From Thalassovita aquimarina (GTDB lineage Bacteria > Pseudomonadota > Alphaproteobacteria > Rhodobacterales > Rhodobacteraceae), in the NCBI RefSeq assembly GCF_018219815.1, contig NZ_JADMKU010000013.1, forward strand, positions 48,329 through 112,328: a stretch of 64,000 bases of DNA, written 5' to 3'. The notes beneath the pieces are model-generated. The model had not been told where the DNA came from. It did not search any database and was given only the letters and a program-made list of their open reading frames with translations. Shown here one piece after another: positions 53,201 to 59,479 of this stretch. Position 1 is the stretch's first letter. Every line of letters begins with the position of its first letter. Both the position numbers and the translations under genes were made by a program.

Positions 53201-53770
53201 CTGAAGCGCAAGAAGATCCTGACACTGGACCAGTTGCTGCAGAAGGCCGAAGAAAACGGTGCCGCGATCGAACGGGTCGGGGTTCTGGTGTCGGGGCTGC
53301 AGGAACGCAAATCCGGCCGCGGCACGCGGTTTTTCCGCATGAACATCTCGGATCCGACCGGGCAGGTCAGCGGCATGGTGATGTTCCCGGAAGATTTCGA
53401 CCGGGTGCGGGCGGTGTTCGACCAGACCAACCAGGTGGTGATGACGCTGGAAGCGCGGTTCAACGAGGGCCAGTTCGACCCGATGGGCCGGTCGGTCGCG
53501 CCGATGGATGCGATCGTGGCCGAAGCCGGGTCGACGGGTCTTCGGATTTTCGTCGAGGACGAGGCCGCCATTCCCACCGTTGCCTCGGTCCTGGGCAGCG
53601 CGGCGCAATCGGCGCCGGGTGCCGGGCGCGGCCCGATCTATTTCTGCCTGATGAACCACGACCTGCCGGGCGAGGTGGAAATCGACGCCGGTCAGGAATT
53701 CCCGCTGAACCCGCAGATCAAGGGCGCGATCAAGAGCCTCGAAGGCGTGATGGAAGTCGAAGAGGTCTGA
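50264..53770 (+). CDS. dnaE: DNA polymerase III alpha subunit
   Basis: Replicative DNA polymerase of 1168 residues, normal for DnaE. N-terminal PHP domain begins FIHLRTHTEYSLLEGAVRL (residues ~7-25); the palm carries GPGRGSGAGSLVAYAL and the catalytic aspartates in PDFDIDFC (about 402-409), then KFDFLGLKTLTV; finger and tau-binding regions follow, including YGFNKSHAAAYAVVSYQTGW, and an OB-fold nucleic-acid domain near residue 1000 (VSGLQERKSGRGTRFFRMNISD). No intein or frameshift. The gene lacks a visible ribosome site; the candidate -10 lies 6 bases ahead of the ATG. Downstream is a cluster of DnaA boxes. Confidence 0.97.
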   Translation: MSSQPRFIHLRTHTEYSLLEGAVRLKKLPGMCEAAGMPAVAVTDTNALFSALEFSVTAQGAGIQPIVGCQVDVAFDHAAPGEQPKPPAPVVLLSQTEEGYENLMRLSSCLYVDKGGQEPQVTLEELEEFSGGLICLSGGADGPVGQFLQAGARDKAEALMRRLAAIYPQRLYVELQRHPGEDGLPLNEKKTERGFVEMAYDMGLPLVATNDVYFPKADMYEAHDALICIAEGAYVDQAEPRRRLTPQHYFKSQEEMIALFADLPEAIENTVEIARRCAFATYRRDPILPKFADDEVVELRRQANEGLQRRLAVIPHAVSVEEYQERLDFELGIIEGMGFPGYFLIVADFIKWSKDNGIPIGPGRGSGAGSLVAYALTITDLDPLRYSLLFERFLNPERVSMPDFDIDFCMDRREETIRYVQQKYGRDKVGQIITFGALLSKAAVRDIGRVLQMPYGQVDRLSKLIPVEGVKPLSIAEALKQEERLREEARNEEVVDRLLNYGMQVEGLLRNASTHAAGVVIGDRPLDRLVPLYQDPRSDMPATQFNMKWVEQAGLVKFDFLGLKTLTVVQNAVDLIKKNGRHLHIGPDGTQLYDPPEGAVDDIGHIPLDDEATYKLYSSAKTVAVFQVESSGMMDALRQMKPNCIEDIVALVALYRPGPMENIPTYCQVKNGTKERESVHPLIDHILEETQGIIVYQEQVMQIAQVMAGYSLGGADLLRRAMGKKIKEAMDAERPKFEAGAAENGVDKKKANEVFDLLEKFANYGFNKSHAAAYAVVSYQTGWLKANHPAEFMAGVMNCDIHLTDKLSIYAEEVRRGLEIEIVPPCVNRSLPTFDVVDGKLIYGLGALKNVGIEAVKQISDARGDKPFVNLFDFARRVDLKKVGKRPLEMLARAGAFDQLDNNRRRVFGALDQLVAYSAAIHEQRASSQVSLFGEAGDDLPEPRIQRTEDWLPAERLAEEHKAIGFYLTGHPLDDYLPALKRKKILTLDQLLQKAEENGAAIERVGVLVSGLQERKSGRGTRFFRMNISDPTGQVSGMVMFPEDFDRVRAVFDQTNQVVMTLEARFNEGQFDPMGRSVAPMDAIVAEAGSTGLRIFVEDEAAIPTVASVLGSAAQSAPGAGRGPIYFCLMNHDLPGEVEIDAGQEFPLNPQIKGAIKSLEGVMEVEEV

Positions 53771-53799
53771 TCCTTCGGGGCCTCGCGACGGAATTGAAA

Positions 53800-54019
53800 A
53801 TATCCACAGAGGCCCGAGGGGCGTTTCGTCTAGACAGGCGCTTTTTTAGGGCGTTTCTGCAGATTTGGAGAGTGCTTTTAGGCTGTGGATAAGTCTGTGG
53901 AGAGCATTTGAAAATCGATTTTAGTCAATGGTTTGTTGTCAGTCTGGGGTGATCGTGTATGCGTGACTTATCCACAGGGGCTTTCGGCAGCCGAAATCTC
54001 CGGGCAGGCCTGTGGATAA
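53800..54019. promoter_or_regulatory. DnaA-box cluster between dnaE and slyX
   Basis: Three perfect TTATCCACA nonamers occur in 136 bases: inverted at 53884-53892, direct at 53968-53976 and inverted at 54011-54019; a fourth with one mismatch (ATATCCACA) is at 53800-53808 and a weak one at 53896-53904. Between them is the only AT-rich stretch of the region (53906-53940). A GTCTAGAC palindrome and six Ts at 53828-53847 may end the dnaE transcript. Elsewhere in the window the nonamer was noticed only at 59274-59282. Confidence 0.7.
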
Positions 54020-54041
54020 CCTGCCCTGCCGGCCCGCGCCC

Positions 54042-54236
54042 CTAGTAATGCGGCGGGCGTTCCTGACCGGTATAGATATGCGATCCGGCATCGGCTTCGC
54101 GTTCGGCCTCGCGCCGCATCAGCATTTCCACCCGGCGGTTCAGCACATCGATATCTTTTTGCTGCGCGGCAACCACGTCGGACAGGTCCTCCACCGTCCG
54201 GATCAGATGCGCCAGTTTTTCCTCGATTTCCTGCAT
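54042..54236 (-). CDS. slyX: SlyX family protein
   Basis: A 64-residue SlyX protein: an N-terminal coiled coil (EEKLAHLIRTVEDLSDVVAAQQKDIDVLNRRVEMLMRRE-like heptads, residues 4-45) and the typical terminal GSHIYTGQERPPHY ending in PPHY. Function unknown; named from a locus neighbouring slyD. Divergent from the crotonase gene; its 3' side faces the DnaA-box cluster. Confidence 0.92.
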   Translation of the reverse strand: MQEIEEKLAHLIRTVEDLSDVVAAQQKDIDVLNRRVEMLMRREAEREADAGSHIYTGQERPPHY

Positions 54237-54356
54237 GACGGGCCTTTCTTGCTGAGCGGGTCAAACTAGCACGGTAGGGCGGGGCGTGAAATCCCCCGTG
54301 AAATCTCTTGTCTGACCCGGGCCCCATCGGCCAGCATGGGGCAGGGAGGATCGGAC

Positions 54357-55157
54357 ATGACGGTAACAATTTCTGACACGAACGGCGTGCGGGTGATCAC
54401 CATCGCCCGCCCCGAGGCGCGCAATGCGGTCGATCCAGAAACAGCGCGGGCGCTTTTCGACGCCTTCATGGACGTCGACGGGGACCCGACCATCGAGGCG
54501 GTGATCCTCACCGGCGAAGGCGGCAATTTCTGTTCCGGCTTCGATCTGAAATCCGCCGCCAGCGGCGCGGGCGAGGCCTGGTTGCAGGCCATCGACATTC
54601 CGAACGATTGGGACGCGCGCCGCGATCCCCGGCCCGGCCCGATGGGCCCGACCCGGCTGATGCTGTCGAAACCGGTGATCGCGGCGGTCGAAGGATTTGC
54701 CGTGGCCGGCGGGTTGGAACTGGCGGCGTGGTGCGACATGCGGGTGGTGTCGGAAAGCGCGACCTTCGGCGTGTTCTGCCGCCGCTGGGGCGTGCCCTTG
54801 ATCGATGGCGGCACCGTGCGGCTGCCGCGGATCGTCGGGCAGGGGCGGGCCAACGACATGATCCTGACCGGCCGCCCGGTGAGCGCAGAGGAAGCGCATC
54901 GCATCGGGCTGGCCGACCGGGTGGTGCCCGAGGGACAAGCGCTGGAGGCCGCGCTGGCGCTGGCCGCCGATCTGGCGCGGTTCCCGCAACGCTGCCTGCG
55001 CGCCGATCACCTGTCGGCACGGATGAGTGGGGCCGAGCTGGGCGCGGCGCTGCGCCGCGAATGGCGCTCGGCCTCGGTGTTCCTGGAAGAGGGGCAGGCG
55101 GGGGCCGCGCGTTTCGCCGGTGGGGCCGGGCGCGGCGGCGCGTTCGGGGAGGAGTGA
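54357..55157 (+). CDS. Enoyl-CoA hydratase/isomerase (crotonase) family protein
   Basis: A 266-residue crotonase-fold protein. Oxyanion-hole segments are GGNFCSGFDLKS (about 56-67) and AVAGGLELAAWCDMR (about 112-126); the family's acidic residues for hydratase activity cannot be fixed because the second motif reads WGVPLIDGGTVRLPR, where true hydratases often have EIGLGxxPGxGG. It may therefore be an isomerase, hydrolase or other crotonase. The ATG at 54357 follows AGGGAGGA and gives MTVTISDTNGV; an upstream GTG in frame is less likely. The C-terminus ends in a Gly/Ala-rich tail just before repeat copy 55158-55222. Confidence 0.88.
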   Translation: MTVTISDTNGVRVITIARPEARNAVDPETARALFDAFMDVDGDPTIEAVILTGEGGNFCSGFDLKSAASGAGEAWLQAIDIPNDWDARRDPRPGPMGPTRLMLSKPVIAAVEGFAVAGGLELAAWCDMRVVSESATFGVFCRRWGVPLIDGGTVRLPRIVGQGRANDMILTGRPVSAEEAHRIGLADRVVPEGQALEAALALAADLARFPQRCLRADHLSARMSGAELGAALRREWRSASVFLEEGQAGAARFAGGAGRGGAFGEE

Positions 55158-55222
55158 GGGGGCGCTGCCCCCTTTTGGCCTGCGGCCAATTCACCCCCGG
55201 AGTATTTTGACCAAGAAGAAAG
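55158..55222 (+). repeat. Dispersed palindromic repeat after the crotonase gene
   Basis: GGGGGCGCTGCCCCC (55158-55172), a small GGCC-TGC-GGCC hairpin (55177-55187) and CCCCCGGAGTATTTTGACC followed by AAGAAGAAAG (55194-55222). It starts directly after the stop codon. Both ends match the copies at 46873-46958 and 58771-58836. Confidence 0.7.
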
Positions 55223-55314
55223 CGGGATTTGTCCGCGCCTTCAGGCAGTGCTTGCTTGCCCCTAAGCCTCGCATCCGCTAGAGCCGTGCGCGAGTTGAAG
55301 GCAAGGACCGCGAG

Positions 55315-56880
55315 ATGGCCAAGCAGAAGAAATCCCCCCGTCCCAAGGCAGAAGCGCCGAAGGGTTTCCGCGATTATTTCGGCGCCGAGGTGACCGAGCG
55401 CGCAGAGATGCTGCAGAAAATCGCCGGGGTCTATCATCGCTACGGCTTCGACGCGCTGGAAAGTAGCGCGGTGGAAACGGTCGAGGCCTTGGGCAAATAC
55501 CTGCCCGATGTCGACCGGCCGAACGAGGGCGTCTTTGCCTGGCAGGAAGCCGATGACGAAAAATGGCTGGCGCTGCGCTATGACCTGACCGCGCCCTTGG
55601 CCCGGGTCTATGCCGAGCACCGCAACGATCTGCCCACGCCTTACCGCCGTTATGCGATGGGGCCGGTGTGGCGCAACGAAAAACCGGGGCCGGGGCGCTT
55701 CCGCCAGTTCTATCAATGCGATGCCGATACGGTGGGCGCGGCCAGCGTGGCCGCCGATGCCGAGATCTGTTCGATGCTGTCGGATACGCTGGAAGAGGTC
55801 GGCATCCCGCGTGGCGATTACATCATCCGGGTCAACAACCGCAAAGTGCTGAACGGCGTGCTGGAAAACGTGTTCAAGATGCCGCTTGAACAGATCCAGG
55901 CTGGGGTGACCGAGCAGAACATGCAGTTCTGGGTTCAGGCCAAGGTCGTGACCAACCTGACCAAGGACCGGCAGGTACATCTGGACGTGCTGCGCACCAT
56001 CGACAAGTTCGACAAGGTCGGCGAAGAGGGCGTGCGCGAATTGCTGACCAAGGGGCGGCTCGATGCCTCGGGCGCCTTTATCGACGGGGTCGGGCTGAAC
56101 GAGGAACAGGCCGAGCCGGTGATTGCCTTCCTGACCTCGAAAGGGACCAATTCCGAGGAAACGCTGGAAAACCTGCGCAAGGCCGTGGGCGACAGCCAGA
56201 TCGGCGCGGAAGGCATCGCCGAGCTGGAACAGATCGCAGCGCTGCTTGAGGCGCAGGGATACGGCAGCGAGCGGATCGAGATCGACCCCTCGGTGGTGCG
56301 CGGTCTTGGGTATTACACCGGGCCGGTGTTTGAGGCCGAACTGACCTTCGAGATTTTCGACGAAAAGGGCCGCAAGCGGCAGTTCGGATCGGTCGCGGGC
56401 GGCGGGCGCTACGACGACCTGGTGAAACGCTTCACCGGGCAGGCGGTGCCTGCGACGGGTGTTTCCATCGGGGTCGACCGCCTGCTGGCGGCGCTGCGTG
56501 AAAAGGGCCGCATTAAGAGCCACGCCACCGGGCCGGTGGTCGTGACGGTGATGGATCGCGACCGGATGGCGGATTATCAGGCGATGGTGGCCGAGCTGCG
56601 CAATGCCGGTATCCGCGCCGAGGTCTACCTGGGCAATCCGAAGAATTTCGGCAACCAGCTGAAATACGCCGACAAGCGCCAATCGCCCGTGGCGGTGATC
56701 GAAGGCGGCGATGAGAAGGCCAACGGCGTGGTGCAGATCAAGGACCTGGTGCTGGGCGCCAAGATCGCCGAGAACGCCACGCTGGAAGAATGGAAGGAAC
56801 GGCCGAGCCAGTTCGAGGTTCCCCGGTCCGACCTGGTCGCCAAGGTGCGCGAGATCCTGGAAGGGCAGAAAGATGCCTGA
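55315..56880 (+). CDS. hisS: Histidyl-tRNA synthetase
   Basis: A 521-residue class II aminoacyl-tRNA synthetase that charges tRNA-His. Motif 1 region is [21 protein letters not shown]; motif 2 is [23 protein letters not shown]; the histidine-specific [12 protein letters not shown] and motif 3 GRYDDL...[13 protein letters not shown] are clear, followed by the anticodon-binding domain. The N-terminus [18 protein letters not shown] is the alphaproteobacterial form. AAGGA stands 7 bases before the ATG. It overlaps hisZ by 8 bases. Confidence 0.97.
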   Translation: MAKQKKSPRPKAEAPKGFRDYFGAEVTERAEMLQKIAGVYHRYGFDALESSAVETVEALGKYLPDVDRPNEGVFAWQEADDEKWLALRYDLTAPLARVYAEHRNDLPTPYRRYAMGPVWRNEKPGPGRFRQFYQCDADTVGAASVAADAEICSMLSDTLEEVGIPRGDYIIRVNNRKVLNGVLENVFKMPLEQIQAGVTEQNMQFWVQAKVVTNLTKDRQVHLDVLRTIDKFDKVGEEGVRELLTKGRLDASGAFIDGVGLNEEQAEPVIAFLTSKGTNSEETLENLRKAVGDSQIGAEGIAELEQIAALLEAQGYGSERIEIDPSVVRGLGYYTGPVFEAELTFEIFDEKGRKRQFGSVAGGGRYDDLVKRFTGQAVPATGVSIGVDRLLAALREKGRIKSHATGPVVVTVMDRDRMADYQAMVAELRNAGIRAEVYLGNPKNFGNQLKYADKRQSPVAVIEGGDEKANGVVQIKDLVLGAKIAENATLEEWKERPSQFEVPRSDLVAKVREILEGQKDA

Positions 56881-57958
56881 GAAAGCCAGGGTCAGGGCCG
56901 AGGCCGCGCGTCTGCGCGCGCTGTTCGAGGCCGAGGGTGCGCAGGGGTTCGAGACCTCCATACTGCAGCCCGCCGAGGTCCTGCTGGACCTTTACGGCGA
57001 GGACATCCGGGCGCGCGCCTATGTGACCTCGGACGCTTTGCGCGGCGAACAGATGCTGCGGCCCGATTTCACCGTGCCGGTGGTGCAGGCGCATATGGCC
57101 TATGGCGCCGAACCCGCGCGCTATACCTATGCCGGTGAAGTGTTCCGCCGCCAGGAAGACGATCCCGACCGGGAAAACGAATTCATGCAGGTCGGATACG
57201 AGGTGTTCGACCGCGAAAACCCCATCGATTCCGATGCCGAGGTGTTTTCGGTTATCCAGTCGGCCCTTGGGGGCGCGCGCCTGCGCGCCGCGACCGGCGA
57301 TATCGGCATCCTGATGGCCGCGGTCGCGGGGCTGCAGACCACGGACGCGCGCAAGAAGGCGCTGCGCCGCCATATCTGGCATCCGCGCCGGTTCCGCGCG
57401 CTTCTGGACCGCTATTCCGGGCGCAGCCCGGTGCCCGCGGCGCGCAAGGCGCTGCTGGCCGCCGCCGATCCCTTCGCCGGTGGCGCGCCCGAGATCGGGC
57501 TGCGCTCGCGCGCAGAGGTCGAGGCGCGGATCGAGGCGCTGAAGGCCGATGCCGCCGCCGCGCCGATTTCCGAGCGCGAGGTCAAGCTGCTGGATGCGCT
57601 GCTGCAGGTGCGTGAAACCCTGCCCAACGCGTTGGAACATCTGCGCGATATCGCGGTGGACATGCCCGCGATCGGCAAGGCGGTGGACCGACTGGCGCGC
57701 CGGATGAAGGCGCTGGAAAAGCGCGGCATCGACGTGGCAGCGCTGGATTTCGAGGCCTCCTATGGCCGTACCTCGATGGAATATTACGATGGGTTCGTCT
57801 TCGGCTTCTACGCCGAAGGCCGTCCCGACCTGCCGGCGGTGGCCACCGGCGGGCGCTATGACGCGCTGACCCGGGTGCTGGGGCAGGGCAGGGAAATCCC
57901 GGCCGTGGGCGGCGTTGTGCGCCCGGGGCTGCTGCTGCAACTGGAGGCAGGGCAATGA
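56873..57958 (+). CDS. hisZ: ATP phosphoribosyltransferase regulatory subunit (HisZ)
   Basis: A 361-residue paralogue of histidyl-tRNA synthetase without tRNA-binding domain, the regulatory partner required by short HisG. Features are [58 protein letters not shown] where the synthetase has motif 2, and [11 protein letters not shown] near the end. The start at 56873 overlaps the end of hisS by 8 bases; the stop overlaps hisG by 4. The presence of HisZ beside a 231-residue HisG is self-consistent. Confidence 0.94.
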   Translation: MPEKARVRAEAARLRALFEAEGAQGFETSILQPAEVLLDLYGEDIRARAYVTSDALRGEQMLRPDFTVPVVQAHMAYGAEPARYTYAGEVFRRQEDDPDRENEFMQVGYEVFDRENPIDSDAEVFSVIQSALGGARLRAATGDIGILMAAVAGLQTTDARKKALRRHIWHPRRFRALLDRYSGRSPVPAARKALLAAADPFAGGAPEIGLRSRAEVEARIEALKADAAAAPISEREVKLLDALLQVRETLPNALEHLRDIAVDMPAIGKAVDRLARRMKALEKRGIDVAALDFEASYGRTSMEYYDGFVFGFYAEGRPDLPAVATGGRYDALTRVLGQGREIPAVGGVVRPGLLLQLEAGQ

Positions 57959-58650
57959 GCGTGAAGCTGGGCGTGCCCTCCAAGGGGCGGCTGATGGAAA
58001 AGACCTTCGAATGGTTCGGCGCCCGCGGCGTGACCCTGTCGCGGACCGGGTCGGACCGCGAGTATGCCGGCCGGGTCGAGGGCGTCGAGGGCGTGGAACT
58101 GGTGCTGCTGTCGGCGGGGGAAATCCCGCGCGAACTGGCCGCCGGACGCATCCATCTGGGCGTCACCGGTACCGACCTGGTGCGCGAAAAGCTGGGCCAG
58201 TGGGACCAGGTGGTGGAACCGCTAGCGGAACTGGGGTTCGGCCATGCCGACCTGATCATCGCGGTGCCCGCCTGCTGGGTCGATGTCGATACGCTGGATG
58301 ATCTCGATGCCGCCGCCACCGCGTTCCGCGAACGACACGGGTTCCGGATGCGCGTGGCGACCAAGTATCACCGGCTGGTGCGGGAATTCCTGCGCGATCA
58401 CGGCGTTGCGGATTACCAGCTGGTCGACAGCCAGGGCGCGACCGAGGGCACGGTGAAGAACGAAACCGCCGAGGCGGTAGCCGATATCACCTCGACCGGC
58501 GACACGCTGCGGGCCAACCACCTGAAGATCCTGAGCGACGGATTGGTTCTGAAATCCCAGGCCACGCTGTTCCGCTCCCGAGTCGCGCCGATGGATGCCG
58601 GCGAACGCGACACGATCAAGCAACTCTGCCGTATTCTTCGCGTCGACTGA
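57955..58650 (+). CDS. hisG: ATP phosphoribosyltransferase catalytic subunit, short form
   Basis: A 231-residue HisG of the short type, which lacks the C-terminal regulatory domain and needs HisZ; it joins ATP and PRPP in the first step of histidine synthesis. Landmarks are KLGVPSKGRLMEKT, GRIHLGVTGTDLVRE and the PRPP-binding ATEGTVKNETAEAVADITSTG. Start overlaps hisZ by ATGA. Confidence 0.95.
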   Translation: MSVKLGVPSKGRLMEKTFEWFGARGVTLSRTGSDREYAGRVEGVEGVELVLLSAGEIPRELAAGRIHLGVTGTDLVREKLGQWDQVVEPLAELGFGHADLIIAVPACWVDVDTLDDLDAAATAFRERHGFRMRVATKYHRLVREFLRDHGVADYQLVDSQGATEGTVKNETAEAVADITSTGDTLRANHLKILSDGLVLKSQATLFRSRVAPMDAGERDTIKQLCRILRVD

Positions 58651-58749
58651 AAATCGCCCCGCGCGGGCGCCCGCCCGCCCACCCTGTCCGCCCTTGCGGG
58701 GCGATGCCCCCTGGCAGGCGCAAGGCATGATCGGCGCCGTCCGGACATG

Positions 58750-58836
58750 GGTATTTGGGCCAAGAAAAAGCCCTTCTTCTTTTCAGAAATATCCCGGGGG
58801 AGGCGCGGCTTGCCGCGACGGGGGGCAGCGCCCCCC
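58750..58836 (-). repeat. Dispersed palindromic repeat between hisG and DUF1489, with a half-copy inverted beside it
   Basis: On the minus strand GGGGGGCGCTGCCCCCC (58820-58836) is followed, after a CGCGGC/GCCGCG hairpin, by CCCCCGGGATATTTC and AGAAGAAGGG (58771-58800). Next to it, on the plus strand, 58750-58770 reads GGTATTTGGGCC then AAGAAAAAG, a half-copy facing the other way, so the two 3' ends meet head to head. Rest of the 58651-58849 gap holds only a GC-rich run after hisG. Confidence 0.65.
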
Positions 58837-58849
58837 TGCAACGGCGGCC

Positions 58850-59281
58850 TCAAAGTACGCCGATTTCGGCCAGCGCGGCGGACAGGTCCGCCGGCAGCGG
58901 GTCCTCGGCATCGCGGGTTGCCGGCAGGTCGGCGGGACTGTCTTCGGGTTTCAGGTAACGCCAGCCCTGGAACGGTCGCCGCAGCGCCTGATTGGTGCGG
59001 TGCAATTCCGGGTCGAGAACGATGGCGCAGCGGCGGATGCCGTCTTGGCCGATCACCTGGTCCAGTCGCAGCACCCGCTGGCGGCACTGGATCACGCCCT
59101 TGATCACCCAGTAGATCGATCCGCCGTTCAGGATTTCGGCTTCCCGCTTGGGCCACATCCGGGTGACGTGGCGCGGCAAACCGTCCGCGGTCTGGGCCTG
59201 CGGCAGCCGCTGCCAGTCGATCAGATTCTCGACATCATCGGTGCCGACGCTCAGCTTGATCAGGTTGATATGCTTATCCAC
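58850..59281 (-). CDS. DUF1489 family protein
   Basis: A 143-residue DUF1489 protein, function unknown, common in Alphaproteobacteria. Family segments are HINLIKLSVGTDDVENL, GLPRHVTRMWPKREAEIL, GGSIYWVIKGVIQCRQRVL and RRCAIVLDPELHRT, with RRPFQGWRYL near the end. The start is a GTG at 59281, as no ATG fits; its first three codons form a perfect DnaA-box sequence. Divergent from nrdJ. A GTG start without a clear ribosome site makes the exact N-terminus less certain. Confidence 0.87.
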   Translation of the reverse strand: MDKHINLIKLSVGTDDVENLIDWQRLPQAQTADGLPRHVTRMWPKREAEILNGGSIYWVIKGVIQCRQRVLRLDQVIGQDGIRRCAIVLDPELHRTNQALRRPFQGWRYLKPEDSPADLPATRDAEDPLPADLSAALAEIGVL

Positions 59282-59293
59282 AGCTTGCCCACA
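59274..59293. promoter_or_regulatory. Tandem DnaA-box-like nonamers in the DUF1489/nrdJ divergent region
   Basis: TTATCCACA (59274-59282) is a perfect DnaA box; TTGCCCACA (59285-59293) matches 7 of 9 and lies 11 bases on, one helical turn. They stand about 190 bases ahead of nrdJ and overlap the start of DUF1489. An AT-rich CAATATATTT at 59365-59374 resembles half of an NrdR box but lacks proper flanks. Confidence 0.5.
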
Positions 59294-59479
59294 GAGTCGT
59301 CCAGTGTTTCAACCTCATATTGTAGCTCGAGGATAGGCGCGGGCAAGGTGTTGTGGTAGGATTGCAATATATTTCCCGGGACAACCGGATTTTACGTTGA
59401 GACTTCCGTTCTGCCTGTAGTATCGAAGCCGTCTCGAAAACGCCGCTCCGATTCACGCTTGATTTGAAGGACCCGAAAT

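Noticed and set aside
49673..53659. A 1328-codon open frame on the minus strand running through the SRPBCC gene and almost all of dnaE
   Set aside because: Only its last ~158 codons look like a real protein (SRPBCC). The rest is the antisense of dnaE, has low-complexity composition rich in His, Arg, Gln and Asp as expected from GC-rich codon mirroring, and matches no family.
53771..54041. Chromosomal replication origin
   Set aside because: DnaA boxes are real in sequence, but there are no origin neighbours such as dnaA, hemE, maf, parAB or repC and no unwinding region of convincing length. Reported as a DnaA-box cluster instead.
59283..59479. Cobalamin riboswitch or NrdR boxes upstream of nrdJ
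   Set aside because: No B12-box or riboswitch-like pairing was recognised in the 197-base leader, and only one poor half of an NrdR-like AT palindrome (59365-59374) is present without the usual second box about 31 bases away.
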